From Pseudomonadota bacterium (GTDB lineage Bacteria; Myxococcota_A; Polyangia; Polyangiales; Polyangiaceae), in the NCBI GenBank assembly GCA_023432025.1, contig JAEYVE010000082.1, positions 1 through 8,464 of the forward strand: a stretch of DNA of 8,464 bases, given 5' to 3'. Positions 1 to 7,286 of the stretch are shown here, piece after piece (position 1 is the first letter of the stretch; every line of letters starts with the position of its first letter). The translations under genes and the position numbers were made by a program. The notes beneath the pieces are model-generated. The model worked only from the letters and a program-made list of their open reading frames with translations. It searched no databases and was not told the origin of the DNA.

Positions 1-539
1 ACTACGACCTGAACGCCCACATGAAGGGCTCCGGCAAAAAGCTCCACTACTTCGATCCCGAAGCGACGGATCCCGAGACGGGCAAGCCCGGCTGGCGTTA
101 CGTACCGCACGTCGTGGAGCCGGCGGCCGGCGCCACGCGCGGCGTGCTCGCGGTGCTGTGCAACGCGTACACCGAAGAGGTGGACGAAAAGGGTGAAACG
201 CGCGTGCTGCTCAAGCTGCACCCGCGCTTGGCGCCCTACAAGGTGGCGGTGCTGCCGCTCGTGAAAAAGGACGAGGCGCTGGTCCAGCGTGGCCGCGAAA
301 TCGCGGAGCGCTTCTTCGCGGCGGGCATCGCCGCGCGCTACGACGAGCAACACACCATCGGCAAGCGCTACGCGCGCCACGACGAAATCGGGACGCCCTA
401 CTGCCTCACCATCGACTCACAGACGCTCGAGGATGGCACGGTGACCATTCGCTATCGCGACGACAAGCGCCAGGAGCGCATCCAGGTCGAGCGCGTCGTG
501 GAAATCGTGCGTGAGGCGCTGAGCGCCGGCGCGCGCTGA
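1..539 (+). CDS. glyQS: Glycyl-tRNA synthetase, C-terminal part (5' end outside window)
   Basis: This is the last 178 codons of a single-chain (alpha2, class II) glycine--tRNA ligase, which charges tRNA-Gly in the cytoplasm. The reading frame is already open at base 3 and reads YDLNAHMKGSGKKL, typical internal GlyRS sequence, so the Met at base 21 is not the start. At fragment residues 39-54 the segment EPAAGATRGVLAVLCNAY corresponds to class II motif 3 with its conserved Arg. Residues from about 72 to the end form the anticodon-binding domain, with LKLHPRLAPYKVAVLPL, GKRYARHDEIGTPYC and the near-terminal LEDGTVTIRYRD all characteristic. The stop is TGA at 537-539. Many relatives have an acidic residue (GxDR) where this one has GATR in motif 3; I do not read that as loss of function. 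The gene converges on the hybrid kinase gene and is functionally unrelated to it. Confidence 0.95.
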   Translation, partial: YDLNAHMKGSGKKLHYFDPEATDPETGKPGWRYVPHVVEPAAGATRGVLAVLCNAYTEEVDEKGETRVLLKLHPRLAPYKVAVLPLVKKDEALVQRGREIAERFFAAGIAARYDEQHTIGKRYARHDEIGTPYCLTIDSQTLEDGTVTIRYRDDKRQERIQVERVVEIVREALSAGAR

Positions 540-564
540 GTCGCCAGAGCTCGGCTTTTCTCAG
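536..564 (+). terminator. Possible weak terminator after glyQS
   Basis: CTGAG (536-540, overlapping the TGA stop) can pair with CTCAG (560-564), and inside it GCC (543-545) can pair with GGC (553-555), followed by TTTT at 556-559. The stems are short and the T tract lies inside the outer stem, so this is only a candidate. No better intrinsic terminator with a T run is visible between glyQS and the kinase gene. Confidence 0.2.
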
Positions 565-621
565 TGTAGGGGGAAGCGACGTCCGGCGGGGCCCGGTGCT
601 CCCGCACTGCGTCGCAATCGA

Positions 622-643
622 GCCCGGCGCTCAGGCGCCGGGC
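622..643. terminator. Perfect GC hairpin in the convergent spacer
   Basis: GCCCGGCGC (622-630), loop TCAG (631-634), GCGCCGGGC (635-643) is a perfect 9-bp stem with a 4-base loop. It lies midway between the convergent stops of glyQS (539) and the hybrid kinase (697) and would form in transcripts from either side. No T tract follows on either strand, so it is not a classic intrinsic terminator. In GC-rich bacteria such hairpins may still block read-through or protect 3' ends. A second smaller stem follows at once: GCTCTGC (648-654) with GCAGAGC (663-669). Confidence 0.4.
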
Positions 644-740
644 GCGCGCTCTGCGCCGACGAGCAGAGCTCTAAAGCGGAAGGCAGCCCGGCGCGCTCAG
701 ACGCCGGGCGCGCGCTCTGCGCAGGCGCTGGGCGCGCGCT
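632..740. repeat. Three copies of a 19-bp GC-rich repeat at the kinase 3' end
   Basis: The core CAGrCGCyGGGCGCGCGCT occurs at 632-650, 698-716 and 722-740. The first two copies match over 25 bases (632-656 and 698-722) with one difference. The second and third copies are 24 bp apart, a multiple of three, and fall at the end of the kinase reading frame. There they produce the paired tail segments QRAPSACA and ERAPGV just before the stop. The first copy lies beyond the stop in the spacer. The pattern suggests local duplication that has built or altered the C-terminal tail of the kinase. Confidence 0.7.
686..709 (-). terminator. GC hairpin spanning the hybrid-kinase stop codon
   Basis: GCCCGGCG (686-693) and CGCCGGGC (702-709) form a perfect 8-bp stem with an 8-base loop. 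The kinase stop codon (697-699 on the minus strand) sits in the loop. It is nearly a second copy of the hairpin at 622-643. No T run follows, so a termination role is uncertain. Confidence 0.3.
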
Positions 741-2493
741 GAGCCGAAGATTCGTCGAGCTTTTCGCGGATGCGCAGCAGGAGATCCGTGGGGCGGAAGG
801 GCTTGCGCAAGAGATCTTGCGGCGGGATGGCCTCCACCGCCTCCACGGTGTCCGGCGCGTGGCCACTCATGAAGAGCACGGGGAGAGACTCGTGCTGCGC
901 TCGGAGGCGCGACACGAGCTCCGGCCCACTCCAGCCCGGCATCACGACGTCCGTGAGCAGCAGATCGATTTGGTCGCGGTTCTTCTCGAACCGCGTCACC
1001 GCGACGGCGCTCGAGCTGGCTTCGATGACTCGATAACCTGCGTCGCGCAGTGCACACACCGACAAATCGCGCACGGCGTCGTCGTCTTCGACGACCAGGA
1101 TGGTCTCCGTGCCGGTCATTCGCTTTTCGCCGGTGTGCTCTCGCCGCGGCGCGTGCGCTTCCACCGACTCGTGCAGGCGGGGGAAGTAGAGACGGAACGT
1201 GGAGCCACGCCCAGGCACCGAGTCCACCTGCACGAAGCCGCCGCTGCGACTCACGATGCCGAACACGATGGACAGGCCGAGGCCCGTGCCCTTTCCCACC
1301 TCCTTGGTGGTGAAAAACGGCTCGAAGATACGCTCCCGGATTTCGGGCGGCATACCGACGCCCGAGTCCGCCACCGACACGACCACGTACTTTCCCGCCG
1401 GAATGTGGGACACCTCGCGCGGAACGAACTCGACGTTCTCGGTGACGACACGAAAGAGGCCTCCATGGGGCATGGCGTCGCGAGCGTTGGTCGCGAGGTT
1501 GAGCAACACCTGCTGCATGCGCCCTTCGTCCGCGCGAATCCTCCAGATGTTTTCTCCGAGGTCCATGACGACCTCGATGCCCTCGCCGATGATGCGCGAA
1601 AGCATTTGACCGCTTCCCGTGAGGATGGCGTTGATGTCTGCCGCGCGATCCTCGACGACGCCTTGACGGCTGAGGAGCAAGAGCTGTCGCGTCACCGACA
1701 TCGCCGACTCGGCGGCGGCCTCGATCATGCGCAGCTCTTTGCGATCTTCCGTGCGACGCAAGAGCTCCACGCCGCCGGCGATGACCGTGAGCATGTTGTT
1801 GAAGTCGTGCGCGATGCCGCCTGCCAAGCGCCCGACCGCTTCCATTTTCTGCGCGTGGCGCAGCTGCTCTTCACGCTCGCGCAACATGGTGCGTCGCTCG
1901 CGCTCCGCCCACTGGTAGTGCGCCGAGCACAGCACCGCCACCGCAGCGCCCACGACGTTGGCCACCAACGCTCCGCCGAGGTCGTGCACGGGATCGCGCC
2001 CGGTCGCGAGCTCCCCCGCGCCGAGGAGCAGAATGCCCAGCACGTCCAGAATGCCGAGCGCAGCCGCGCCGCGCACGCCCAAGAACGCCCCCGCAAAAAA
2101 GGGGCCGATGACCAAGAGGGCGAACGCGGGCACCGGCGAGCTCGCCTCGCCCGCGAGGATGTATCCGAAGCCGACCGCCGGAAACAGAACCGAAGCGACG
2201 AGCGCTCCGAGCAAGTAAAGCCTGGTGCGGCTGAACGCGTAGCCCGCGCCCAAGAGCACGTAGCCGTACCAAGGCGCGGTGTGCTCGTGACGCAGGAGCA
2301 ACACGCTCACGTCGTAAGCGAACAAACCCACCAAGAGGAGGACGAGCCACGCAGCCAAGAGGCTCGCCGTTCCGCGCTCGACGCGATCCACGAGCCGAGG
2401 CGACGGCTCGACCAACCTGCCAAGCGCAGAAAAACCAACTCCTCGCGCCACACCCACTTCCGAGTGCCTACCACGAGCAGCAACAGCGCTCAC
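697..2493 (-). CDS. Polytopic membrane hybrid histidine kinase with C-terminal receiver domain
   Basis: This is a 598-residue sensor kinase of the inner membrane. Residues about 43-190 hold roughly six hydrophobic segments with no sizeable loop outside the membrane, so sensing is probably within the membrane or by partners. I recognise no named sensor family there, and no PAS domain. A coiled linker (about 194-215) leads into the dimerisation/phosphoacceptor domain, with H229 in GGIAHDFNNML. The ATP-binding domain shows the N box (LNLATNARDAM, 331-341), G1 (DSGVG, 376-380), FEPFFTTK (390-397) and G2 (GKGTGLGL, 400-407). A receiver domain (about 463-580) has acidic residues E469-D472, phospho-acceptor D515, S543 and K564, so all key residues are present. 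No HPt or DNA-binding domain follows, so phosphate probably passes to a separate HPt protein. The GTG at 2493 is the furthest start in the open frame; no convincing ribosome site is seen, and a start up to about 35 codons later is possible. It is last in the minus-strand cluster, 84 bases after sppA. Confidence 0.93.
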   Translation of the reverse strand: MSAVAARGRHSEVGVARGVGFSALGRLVEPSPRLVDRVERGTASLLAAWLVLLLVGLFAYDVSVLLLRHEHTAPWYGYVLLGAGYAFSRTRLYLLGALVASVLFPAVGFGYILAGEASSPVPAFALLVIGPFFAGAFLGVRGAAALGILDVLGILLLGAGELATGRDPVHDLGGALVANVVGAAVAVLCSAHYQWAERERRTMLREREEQLRHAQKMEAVGRLAGGIAHDFNNMLTVIAGGVELLRRTEDRKELRMIEAAAESAMSVTRQLLLLSRQGVVEDRAADINAILTGSGQMLSRIIGEGIEVVMDLGENIWRIRADEGRMQQVLLNLATNARDAMPHGGLFRVVTENVEFVPREVSHIPAGKYVVVSVADSGVGMPPEIRERIFEPFFTTKEVGKGTGLGLSIVFGIVSRSGGFVQVDSVPGRGSTFRLYFPRLHESVEAHAPRREHTGEKRMTGTETILVVEDDDAVRDLSVCALRDAGYRVIEASSSAVAVTRFEKNRDQIDLLLTDVVMPGWSGPELVSRLRAQHESLPVLFMSGHAPDTVEAVEAIPPQDLLRKPFRPTDLLLRIREKLDESSAQRAPSACAERAPGV

Positions 2494-2522
2494 GAGTGGG
2501 ATGCACGATCGCGCGAGGTTCC

Positions 2523-2549
2523 GGTCACATCTCCACAGTAGTGGTCACA
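2523..2549. promoter_or_regulatory. Direct repeat GGTCACA x2, possible operator upstream of the kinase
   Basis: GGTCACA occurs at 2523-2529 and again at 2543-2549 in the same orientation, 20 bp start to start, close to two helical turns. On the coding strand of the kinase it reads TGTGACC twice, about 30-56 bases before the proposed GTG start and inside the 84-bp sppA-kinase gap. Tandem heptamers at this spacing resemble response-regulator binding sites, but no regulator or promoter can be named from the sequence. It could be chance. Confidence 0.3.
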
Positions 2550-2577
2550 CGGACGAGGTGAGCGCCCCTGTCATCAC

Positions 2578-4440
2578 TCATCGCACATCAATTGCGTAGG
2601 GCAGCGCCGCGACGACCGATTCACCAGCAAGAAGCGGCGCAAGCGCAGCGGCAAAGGGCCGAAGCGACTCGAGATCCGGCCACCGGCCGGCCATCCGCGC
2701 TTGGCGCTCATGGAAGCGGACCAATGCCGCCTCCACTTCTCCCGCCTCCGCGCCTTCTCCGAGCAGCAACGTTTCGAGCAAGCTTTCCGCGGCGCCTTCC
2801 ACGACGACCGGAGTCTCCGCGTCCAAGCGCGCGAGCTCACGGGCCAAACCGAGCGCGCGCGTCAGGCCGCCCAACTCGTCCACCAAGCCACGCTCCTTGC
2901 CGACCGTGGCGGAGAAGATGGCGCCCTCCGCCGTGGCCCGCACTCGGTCGAGGGGCAGGTCTCTGCCCTCGGCGACGCGCTGCAAGAACAGCTCATAAAT
3001 GCCTTGCATCTGGATGCGCACCTTTTCGCGGGTGGCGTCGTCCCACGGCGTCAGAGGCGACAAGTGCGACGAGCGTTCCGCGGCGCCCTGCGCCGGGCTG
3101 GCGGGGAACGTGTAGGACGTGATGCCGACGTTTTGGAGCGTCTTGCCGAATACGATTTTGCCACCGAAAACGCCGATGGAGCCGACGATGCTCGACGGCT
3201 CGGCCACGATCTTCGTGGCGCCCGCGACGATGTAGTAACCGCCGCTGGCCGCCATGCCGCCCACGGAGGCCACGATGGGCTTCTTGGGGCGCATGAGCAT
3301 CATCTCACGCCAGATGAGGTCACTCGCCAAAGGCGACCCTCCAGGCGAATCGATGCGCAACACCACAGCCTTCACGGAATCGTCTTTGCGAAGCCGCTCG
3401 AGCGTGCGCACCGTGGCGCGCGCGGTGATGCCGCCGCTCGCGAGCGGCCCCTCACCGGACATGGTGATGCTGCCCACGGCCGGCACTACCGCGATGTGCG
3501 GCCGGCCCCCGGTGCGCTCGTCTGCGCCGGACAGGAGCCGCACGAGCTCTGCCACCGTGCTCGAACTGCCTTCCTCCGCGCCGCGACCGAACGCCACCGA
3601 GGTTCGGTCGGTCTTGGCCGCTTTTTTCGCGGCGTCGAGCGCTTCGTCGGGGAAACCCACCTCGTCGACGATGCCGTGCGACTTGGCGTCCGGGGGCGAC
3701 CACGGTCCGTCCTCGAGCGACAAGATGACGCGATCGTCGTTCGTTTTGCGCGCTTTGCGCACGCCGTCCAGCCACGCCTCACGCAGGCTGCGCAGAGTTT
3801 CCGTGAGGTTCTCTCGGCTCGGGTCGGTCGGACCTTCGCGCGTGAGCGGCTCCGCGCCGCTCTTGTACTTGCCCATGTGCAGCATGTCCGCCTCGATGCC
3901 GAGGCGATCCATGGCGCCCTTCAGGTACACCATCTGCGCGCCGAGCCCGACCGTGCTGGCGTCGCCCGCGGGCGTCAGCCAGATCTTGGTGCACCCGCGC
4001 TGCAGGAGCCAACTGGTGGCGTTGTCCACCTGGTGCGTGTGGCACGTAACGGCCTTGCCGCCGTCACGCAGACGGCCCAAGAGCTCTCCGATTTCCTGCG
4101 CCTGAGCCAGACCGAAGCGAGCCTCACCCAGGCGCACGAAGACGCCCGCGCTCTTGCGGTCGTCCAGCAAGCGATCGACGGACCGCACGAAGCCAACGAA
4201 CGTTTGCCGCGCCGGCAGCGGAAAGAAGCCACCTTCGTCGGTGGATTCGGGCGCGCCCTGGCTCAAGTCCAGAACGGAAACGTAGCTCCCGCCAGCGAGC
4301 TTGGGGCGAGTGCCATCCTCGGAGTCCGTGCGCGGACGGCCATGACACCCGGCAAGCACGAGCGCGAGTGAGAGACACGAGAGCCAACGCACGCGCGGTC
4401 GACGGAGAAGAGTCGCAAGATGGCCTATCAAAGAGCTCAC
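2578..4440 (-). CDS. sppA: Signal peptide peptidase SppA, long (two-domain) type, predicted lipoprotein
   Basis: This 620-residue serine/lysine peptidase is of the SppA 67K type, close in length to the E. coli enzyme. The family degrades cleaved signal peptides at the membrane. The N-terminal half carries the catalytic lysine in MGKYKSGAEPLTREGPTD (K193, the second lysine). The C-terminal half carries IDSPGGSPLASD (363-374) and the catalytic serine in GGMAASGGYY (S399), followed by IVAEPSSIVGSIGVFGGK. GLVDELGG sits near the end of the second domain. Both dyad residues are therefore present. A basic n-region (RRPRVR) and a hydrophobic stretch lead to a lipobox, LAGC with Cys32, so it is probably lipid-anchored; E. 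coli SppA is instead held by a transmembrane segment. I chose GTG at 4440 because it overlaps the upstream stop as GTGA, which implies translational coupling. The GTG at 4392 (giving MRWLSCLSLALVLAGC) is an alternative and also makes a good lipoprotein signal. Upstream in-frame sequence is only an empty frame opposite the TPR gene. Confidence 0.93.
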   Translation of the reverse strand: MSSLIGHLATLLRRPRVRWLSCLSLALVLAGCHGRPRTDSEDGTRPKLAGGSYVSVLDLSQGAPESTDEGGFFPLPARQTFVGFVRSVDRLLDDRKSAGVFVRLGEARFGLAQAQEIGELLGRLRDGGKAVTCHTHQVDNATSWLLQRGCTKIWLTPAGDASTVGLGAQMVYLKGAMDRLGIEADMLHMGKYKSGAEPLTREGPTDPSRENLTETLRSLREAWLDGVRKARKTNDDRVILSLEDGPWSPPDAKSHGIVDEVGFPDEALDAAKKAAKTDRTSVAFGRGAEEGSSSTVAELVRLLSGADERTGGRPHIAVVPAVGSITMSGEGPLASGGITARATVRTLERLRKDDSVKAVVLRIDSPGGSPLASDLIWREMMLMRPKKPIVASVGGMAASGGYYIVAGATKIVAEPSSIVGSIGVFGGKIVFGKTLQNVGITSYTFPASPAQGAAERSSHLSPLTPWDDATREKVRIQMQGIYELFLQRVAEGRDLPLDRVRATAEGAIFSATVGKERGLVDELGGLTRALGLARELARLDAETPVVVEGAAESLLETLLLGEGAEAGEVEAALVRFHERQARMAGRWPDLESLRPFAAALAPLLAGESVVAALPYAIDVR

Positions 4441-7286
4441 TCGAAATCCGGGGTGGTGGAAGGAAGAGAGTCCGGACGCCCCTCCGGCGCGGGAGGCGTG
4501 GCGCGTTCGGCTTCGTTGATGCGCGCCTGGGCATGTCGTCCGTAGGACGTGGAGGTGCCCGCTTGGTCGATGACTCGCCGGTACAGCTTGAGGGCCCCCG
4601 CGCGATCTCCAGCAGCCCACAACTGATCGGCGCGACCGACCAGCGCGGGAAGGTACGACGGGTTGCTCGCGAGCACCTGTTCGTAGAGGCGCGCGGCCTC
4701 CGCCGACTGGCCCCGGCGCCGCGCTACGTCGGCGAGGCCGGCCAGCGCCTCGGTGTTGGCGGGGTTTTCTTCGAGCACGCTGCGGTAGAGCGTGTGAGCT
4801 TGCGTGAGCTCTCCACGTCCGAGCGCTTGACTCGCCTGAACCAAGCGAGCGCGAAAATCCAGGACGGGACGCGGCGCTGGTGCGGACTGTGCCGGCGACG
4901 GAGCAGCGGCGCTTTCCGCAGGCGACGGTGTGCCGCCCTGCTCGACGAAGTGGCTCAGCTCGGACAAAAGCGGAACGCGTGCGCCTGCCTCGCTCGCGGC
5001 CGAAAGGGCCGCTAGCTCGACCTTCGCGCGTGCGACGTCTCCAGAGCGCACCAGCCCGTACACGAGGAGGCTCCGAGGGAGCGCCGCAGCTCCCCCGCTC
5101 TCGGCGGCGCGACTCGCGTGTTCGACGACGCTCGCGTAACGCGGCTCTGGGTTCATGAGCTCGAGCGCGCCGAGCGCATAGGCGCTCTCGGGCGAGCCGG
5201 ACGGCAATGCGCCGGCGAAAGAGCGCGCCTTCTCTGCGTCGCCCGTGACGCGCGATAGCGCCGCTTGCGCCGCCAGCGCTCGGTCGTTTTGCTGCTCGGA
5301 CACGGCTCGGGCCGAGACTCGGGCCCGCTCCGTGCGGCGCTCGAGCTCGCGCTGCGCCTCTTCGAGGCGCGCGACGTCGCTCGTGGGGAGCAAGCGAAGA
5401 CGAAGCCATGCGACGTCCGCCGCCGTCACGTCGACCTCGGCGAGCAAGCGCTGCACCTCGGCGTGAGGCTGCCCGGCGGAACGCGAAAGCGCGTCTGCGC
5501 GAGTGAGCTGCTCGCGCGCTCCCTCCAGATCACCGGTATTCAAGAGCTCGTTCGCCTTGGCGACGAGTGGCGCAACGTCCGAGGCGGTGGGCGCGGTGGG
5601 CGCAGCCGGTGGCCGCGCCGGTGGGGCCGAAGTCGGCAGCGCTCGATCACGCAGCTCGCTCCAGTACTTCTTACCCAACGTCCCCGCCAAAAACGCGCCT
5701 GCCGAAAGCACGACGAACGCCACGACCCAACGTGCCACGCCGCGACGTCGGGGCCGCACGGGTTCGACCTCTTCGTCCAGCGCTGGCTCGGCCCGCGTCG
5801 GTTCGCGGAGCTTCACGCCACGAGACGCGTCCCCACCAGAAAGATCATCGCGAAGTATCTCGTCTGGAACGGCGCCCGACGTCGCCACGGGCACCGAAAC
5901 CCGCACGGCGCCTGGAGGTGGCTCCGCTGCGCTCCCCAGAGCTTCCTCAGCTGCCGCGCCCGAAGCGGAAAGAAACTGTGCGGCGGGCGCGCTCGGCAGG
6001 GTCGCGGCGCCCGGCGTGAGCGCCGTCGGCACGGATTCGTGGGGGCGAGCTTCGCTCGAACCTGCGCCGAGAGCGCCGTCCGCGCTCGAGCCGTCGCTCG
6101 AAAGAACGGAGACGACGCGTGTGCGCGGCGGAGACGCCGCTGCGGGCGGCACGACGAGCGGCTCACTACCGCTCGAAGGCAGCGTTCGAGCGCCGGGAGC
6201 GGGCTCACGCGCCCGCGCGGCTTCGAGCTCCGGCGCGGCCGCCGGACTGCCCGAAGTCAGGGTTTGCTGCAGCTGGGGGACCGGCTCGTACTTGGCGGAA
6301 GAGGCCGGCGACGGCACGGGCGACGTCGGCGCCAGTGCGGGTGACGGTGCCAGTGCGGGTGACGGTGCCAGTGCGGGTGCGGGTGACGCCGGCGCGGGCG
6401 AAGCCGGGGGCGGCGAAACCTGCGCGGGCGAAGGCTCGTTGCCGAACGAAGGCAGAGTTTTTTTGAAGCTGCGCGGCGCGAGGCTTTGAACGTCCACCGG
6501 ACGCGGAGCGCGCGCCTCTTCTTCGGTGAGCGAGCGCTGTGTGCGCGCGAGCTCACTGGCGACGCGCGGAGCATGCGGCGTCGTGGAACGCCCCGCAGGA
6601 ACCACCTCCATCCCCGCAAGATCGGGCGGCGCCGCAGCGCCAGGGAGCTTTGGTGCTGCCATGCCCAAAAGCGTCCCACCCAAACCCGGCTTGGGCCTGG
6701 GCGCTTCCTCTGGCGCTGCGGCCGAGGCTTTTTGTGCCTCGTCTTCCAGCGGAGGCGGCGCGTTCAGCGTTCCCGGGGACACCTGCGCTGGACCGGGAAG
6801 ACCCAGCTTGGTGCTCACGCGGTGCCGCACCGGCATTCCTCGAGTCAGCGGCTCCGAGGCCTTGCCCGGAGCGGGTGGAGGCGTGCTACCCGGGGGCGGC
6901 GGAACCGAGCCACCCGCCTGCGGGGCCACACCTGCCAGCGTGCGCCCGAGCTGTGAACCGCGCTCGATGAAGAGCGGCTCGAGCTCCGCAATGCTCCCGA
7001 GCGGACGCGGCGCCTCGAGGCCACGCGACAAGACGTCCGTCGGTCCCACTGCGCCGCGCAAAATCGCCGACTGCAAATCGCGCAGGGACCCGTACTGGTA
7101 CTCCCAGGGCGAAGTACTGCCGACCGCGCTGCGAACGATCCATCGCTCCGGCGCGGGCGCACCGTGAACCGGATACACCTTGAAGCGGAAGCTACACTCG
7201 GTGCATTGAACCGTCGTGCCACGCTCCGAAAGGAGCGCGTCATCGAATTCGTACTCGGTTCCACAACGGTCGCAGCGAACGTCCAT
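4437..7286 (-). CDS. Zinc-ribbon / GYF-like / single-TM / TPR protein
   Basis: This 949-residue protein is of unknown exact function. Residues 1-38 form an MJ0042-type zinc ribbon with C5-x2-C8 and C28-x2-C31. Residues about 49-108 (WIVRSAVG...LRDLQSAILRGAVGPTDVLSRG...LGSIAEL) resemble the GYF_2-like domain common in Myxococcota. Residues about 110-515 are a disordered Ala/Pro/Ser-rich linker holding two LGxTLxG motifs and an APSPAL repeat. An Arg-rich stop (RPRRRG, 511-516) precedes one membrane helix at about 518-537, so the zinc ribbon should be cytoplasmic and the C-terminus outside. Residues about 570-925 are helical and repeat-like, with clear TPR units at about 810-910 (RGELTQAHTLYRSVLEENPANTEALAGLA and the next unit). 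The head-linker-helix plan recalls myxobacterial AgmX/GltJ, but TPRs replace its TonB-like end, so orthology is not claimed. ATG at 7286 has no clear ribosome site. Its TGA overlaps the sppA start. A scaffold role in the envelope is inference. Confidence 0.85.
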   Translation of the reverse strand: MDVRCDRCGTEYEFDDALLSERGTTVQCTECSFRFKVYPVHGAPAPERWIVRSAVGSTSPWEYQYGSLRDLQSAILRGAVGPTDVLSRGLEAPRPLGSIAELEPLFIERGSQLGRTLAGVAPQAGGSVPPPPGSTPPPAPGKASEPLTRGMPVRHRVSTKLGLPGPAQVSPGTLNAPPPLEDEAQKASAAAPEEAPRPKPGLGGTLLGMAAPKLPGAAAPPDLAGMEVVPAGRSTTPHAPRVASELARTQRSLTEEEARAPRPVDVQSLAPRSFKKTLPSFGNEPSPAQVSPPPASPAPASPAPALAPSPALAPSPALAPTSPVPSPASSAKYEPVPQLQQTLTSGSPAAAPELEAARAREPAPGARTLPSSGSEPLVVPPAAASPPRTRVVSVLSSDGSSADGALGAGSSEARPHESVPTALTPGAATLPSAPAAQFLSASGAAAEEALGSAAEPPPGAVRVSVPVATSGAVPDEILRDDLSGGDASRGVKLREPTRAEPALDEEVEPVRPRRRGVARWVVAFVVLSAGAFLAGTLGKKYWSELRDRALPTSAPPARPPAAPTAPTASDVAPLVAKANELLNTGDLEGAREQLTRADALSRSAGQPHAEVQRLLAEVDVTAADVAWLRLRLLPTSDVARLEEAQRELERRTERARVSARAVSEQQNDRALAAQAALSRVTGDAEKARSFAGALPSGSPESAYALGALELMNPEPRYASVVEHASRAAESGGAAALPRSLLVYGLVRSGDVARAKVELAALSAASEAGARVPLLSELSHFVEQGGTPSPAESAAAPSPAQSAPAPRPVLDFRARLVQASQALGRGELTQAHTLYRSVLEENPANTEALAGLADVARRRGQSAEAARLYEQVLASNPSYLPALVGRADQLWAAGDRAGALKLYRRVIDQAGTSTSYGRHAQARINEAERATPPAPEGRPDSLPSTTPDFE
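6331..6378. repeat. 18-bp tandem repeat, about 2.7 copies, in the TPR-protein linker
   Basis: GCCAGTGCGGGTGACGGT occurs at 6331-6348 and 6349-6366, exactly repeated, with the first 12 bases again at 6367-6378. On the coding (minus) strand it gives the hexapeptide repeat APSPAL in the disordered linker (about residues 304-320). The unit is a multiple of three, so copy-number change keeps the frame. Confidence 0.9.

Noticed and set aside
2093..2105. A6 flanked by C and G runs inside the kinase gene, resembling a terminator
   Set aside because: It encodes consecutive Phe residues of a membrane segment (PFFAG) in an intact frame; a terminator there would cut the gene.
817..2541. 574-codon open frame on the plus strand opposite the hybrid kinase
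   Set aside because: Its translation is His/Arg-rich with no recognisable domain, while the minus strand encodes a complete kinase. Long antisense frames are expected where third positions are almost all G/C.
2701..4371. 556-codon plus-strand open frame opposite sppA
   Set aside because: Same explanation: it is an Arg/His-rich translation without motifs, covering a convincing SppA on the other strand.
4441..5409. N-terminal 323-codon extension of the sppA frame
   Set aside because: It is Arg/Ser-rich with no domain and lies in another frame of the TPR gene. The GTGA overlap and the lipoprotein signal place the real start at 4440 (or 4392).
5265..6489. Overlapping plus-strand frames of 359 and 328 codons opposite the TPR gene linker
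   Set aside because: They mirror the Ala/Pro/Ser-rich repeat composition of the minus-strand linker and show no independent protein features.
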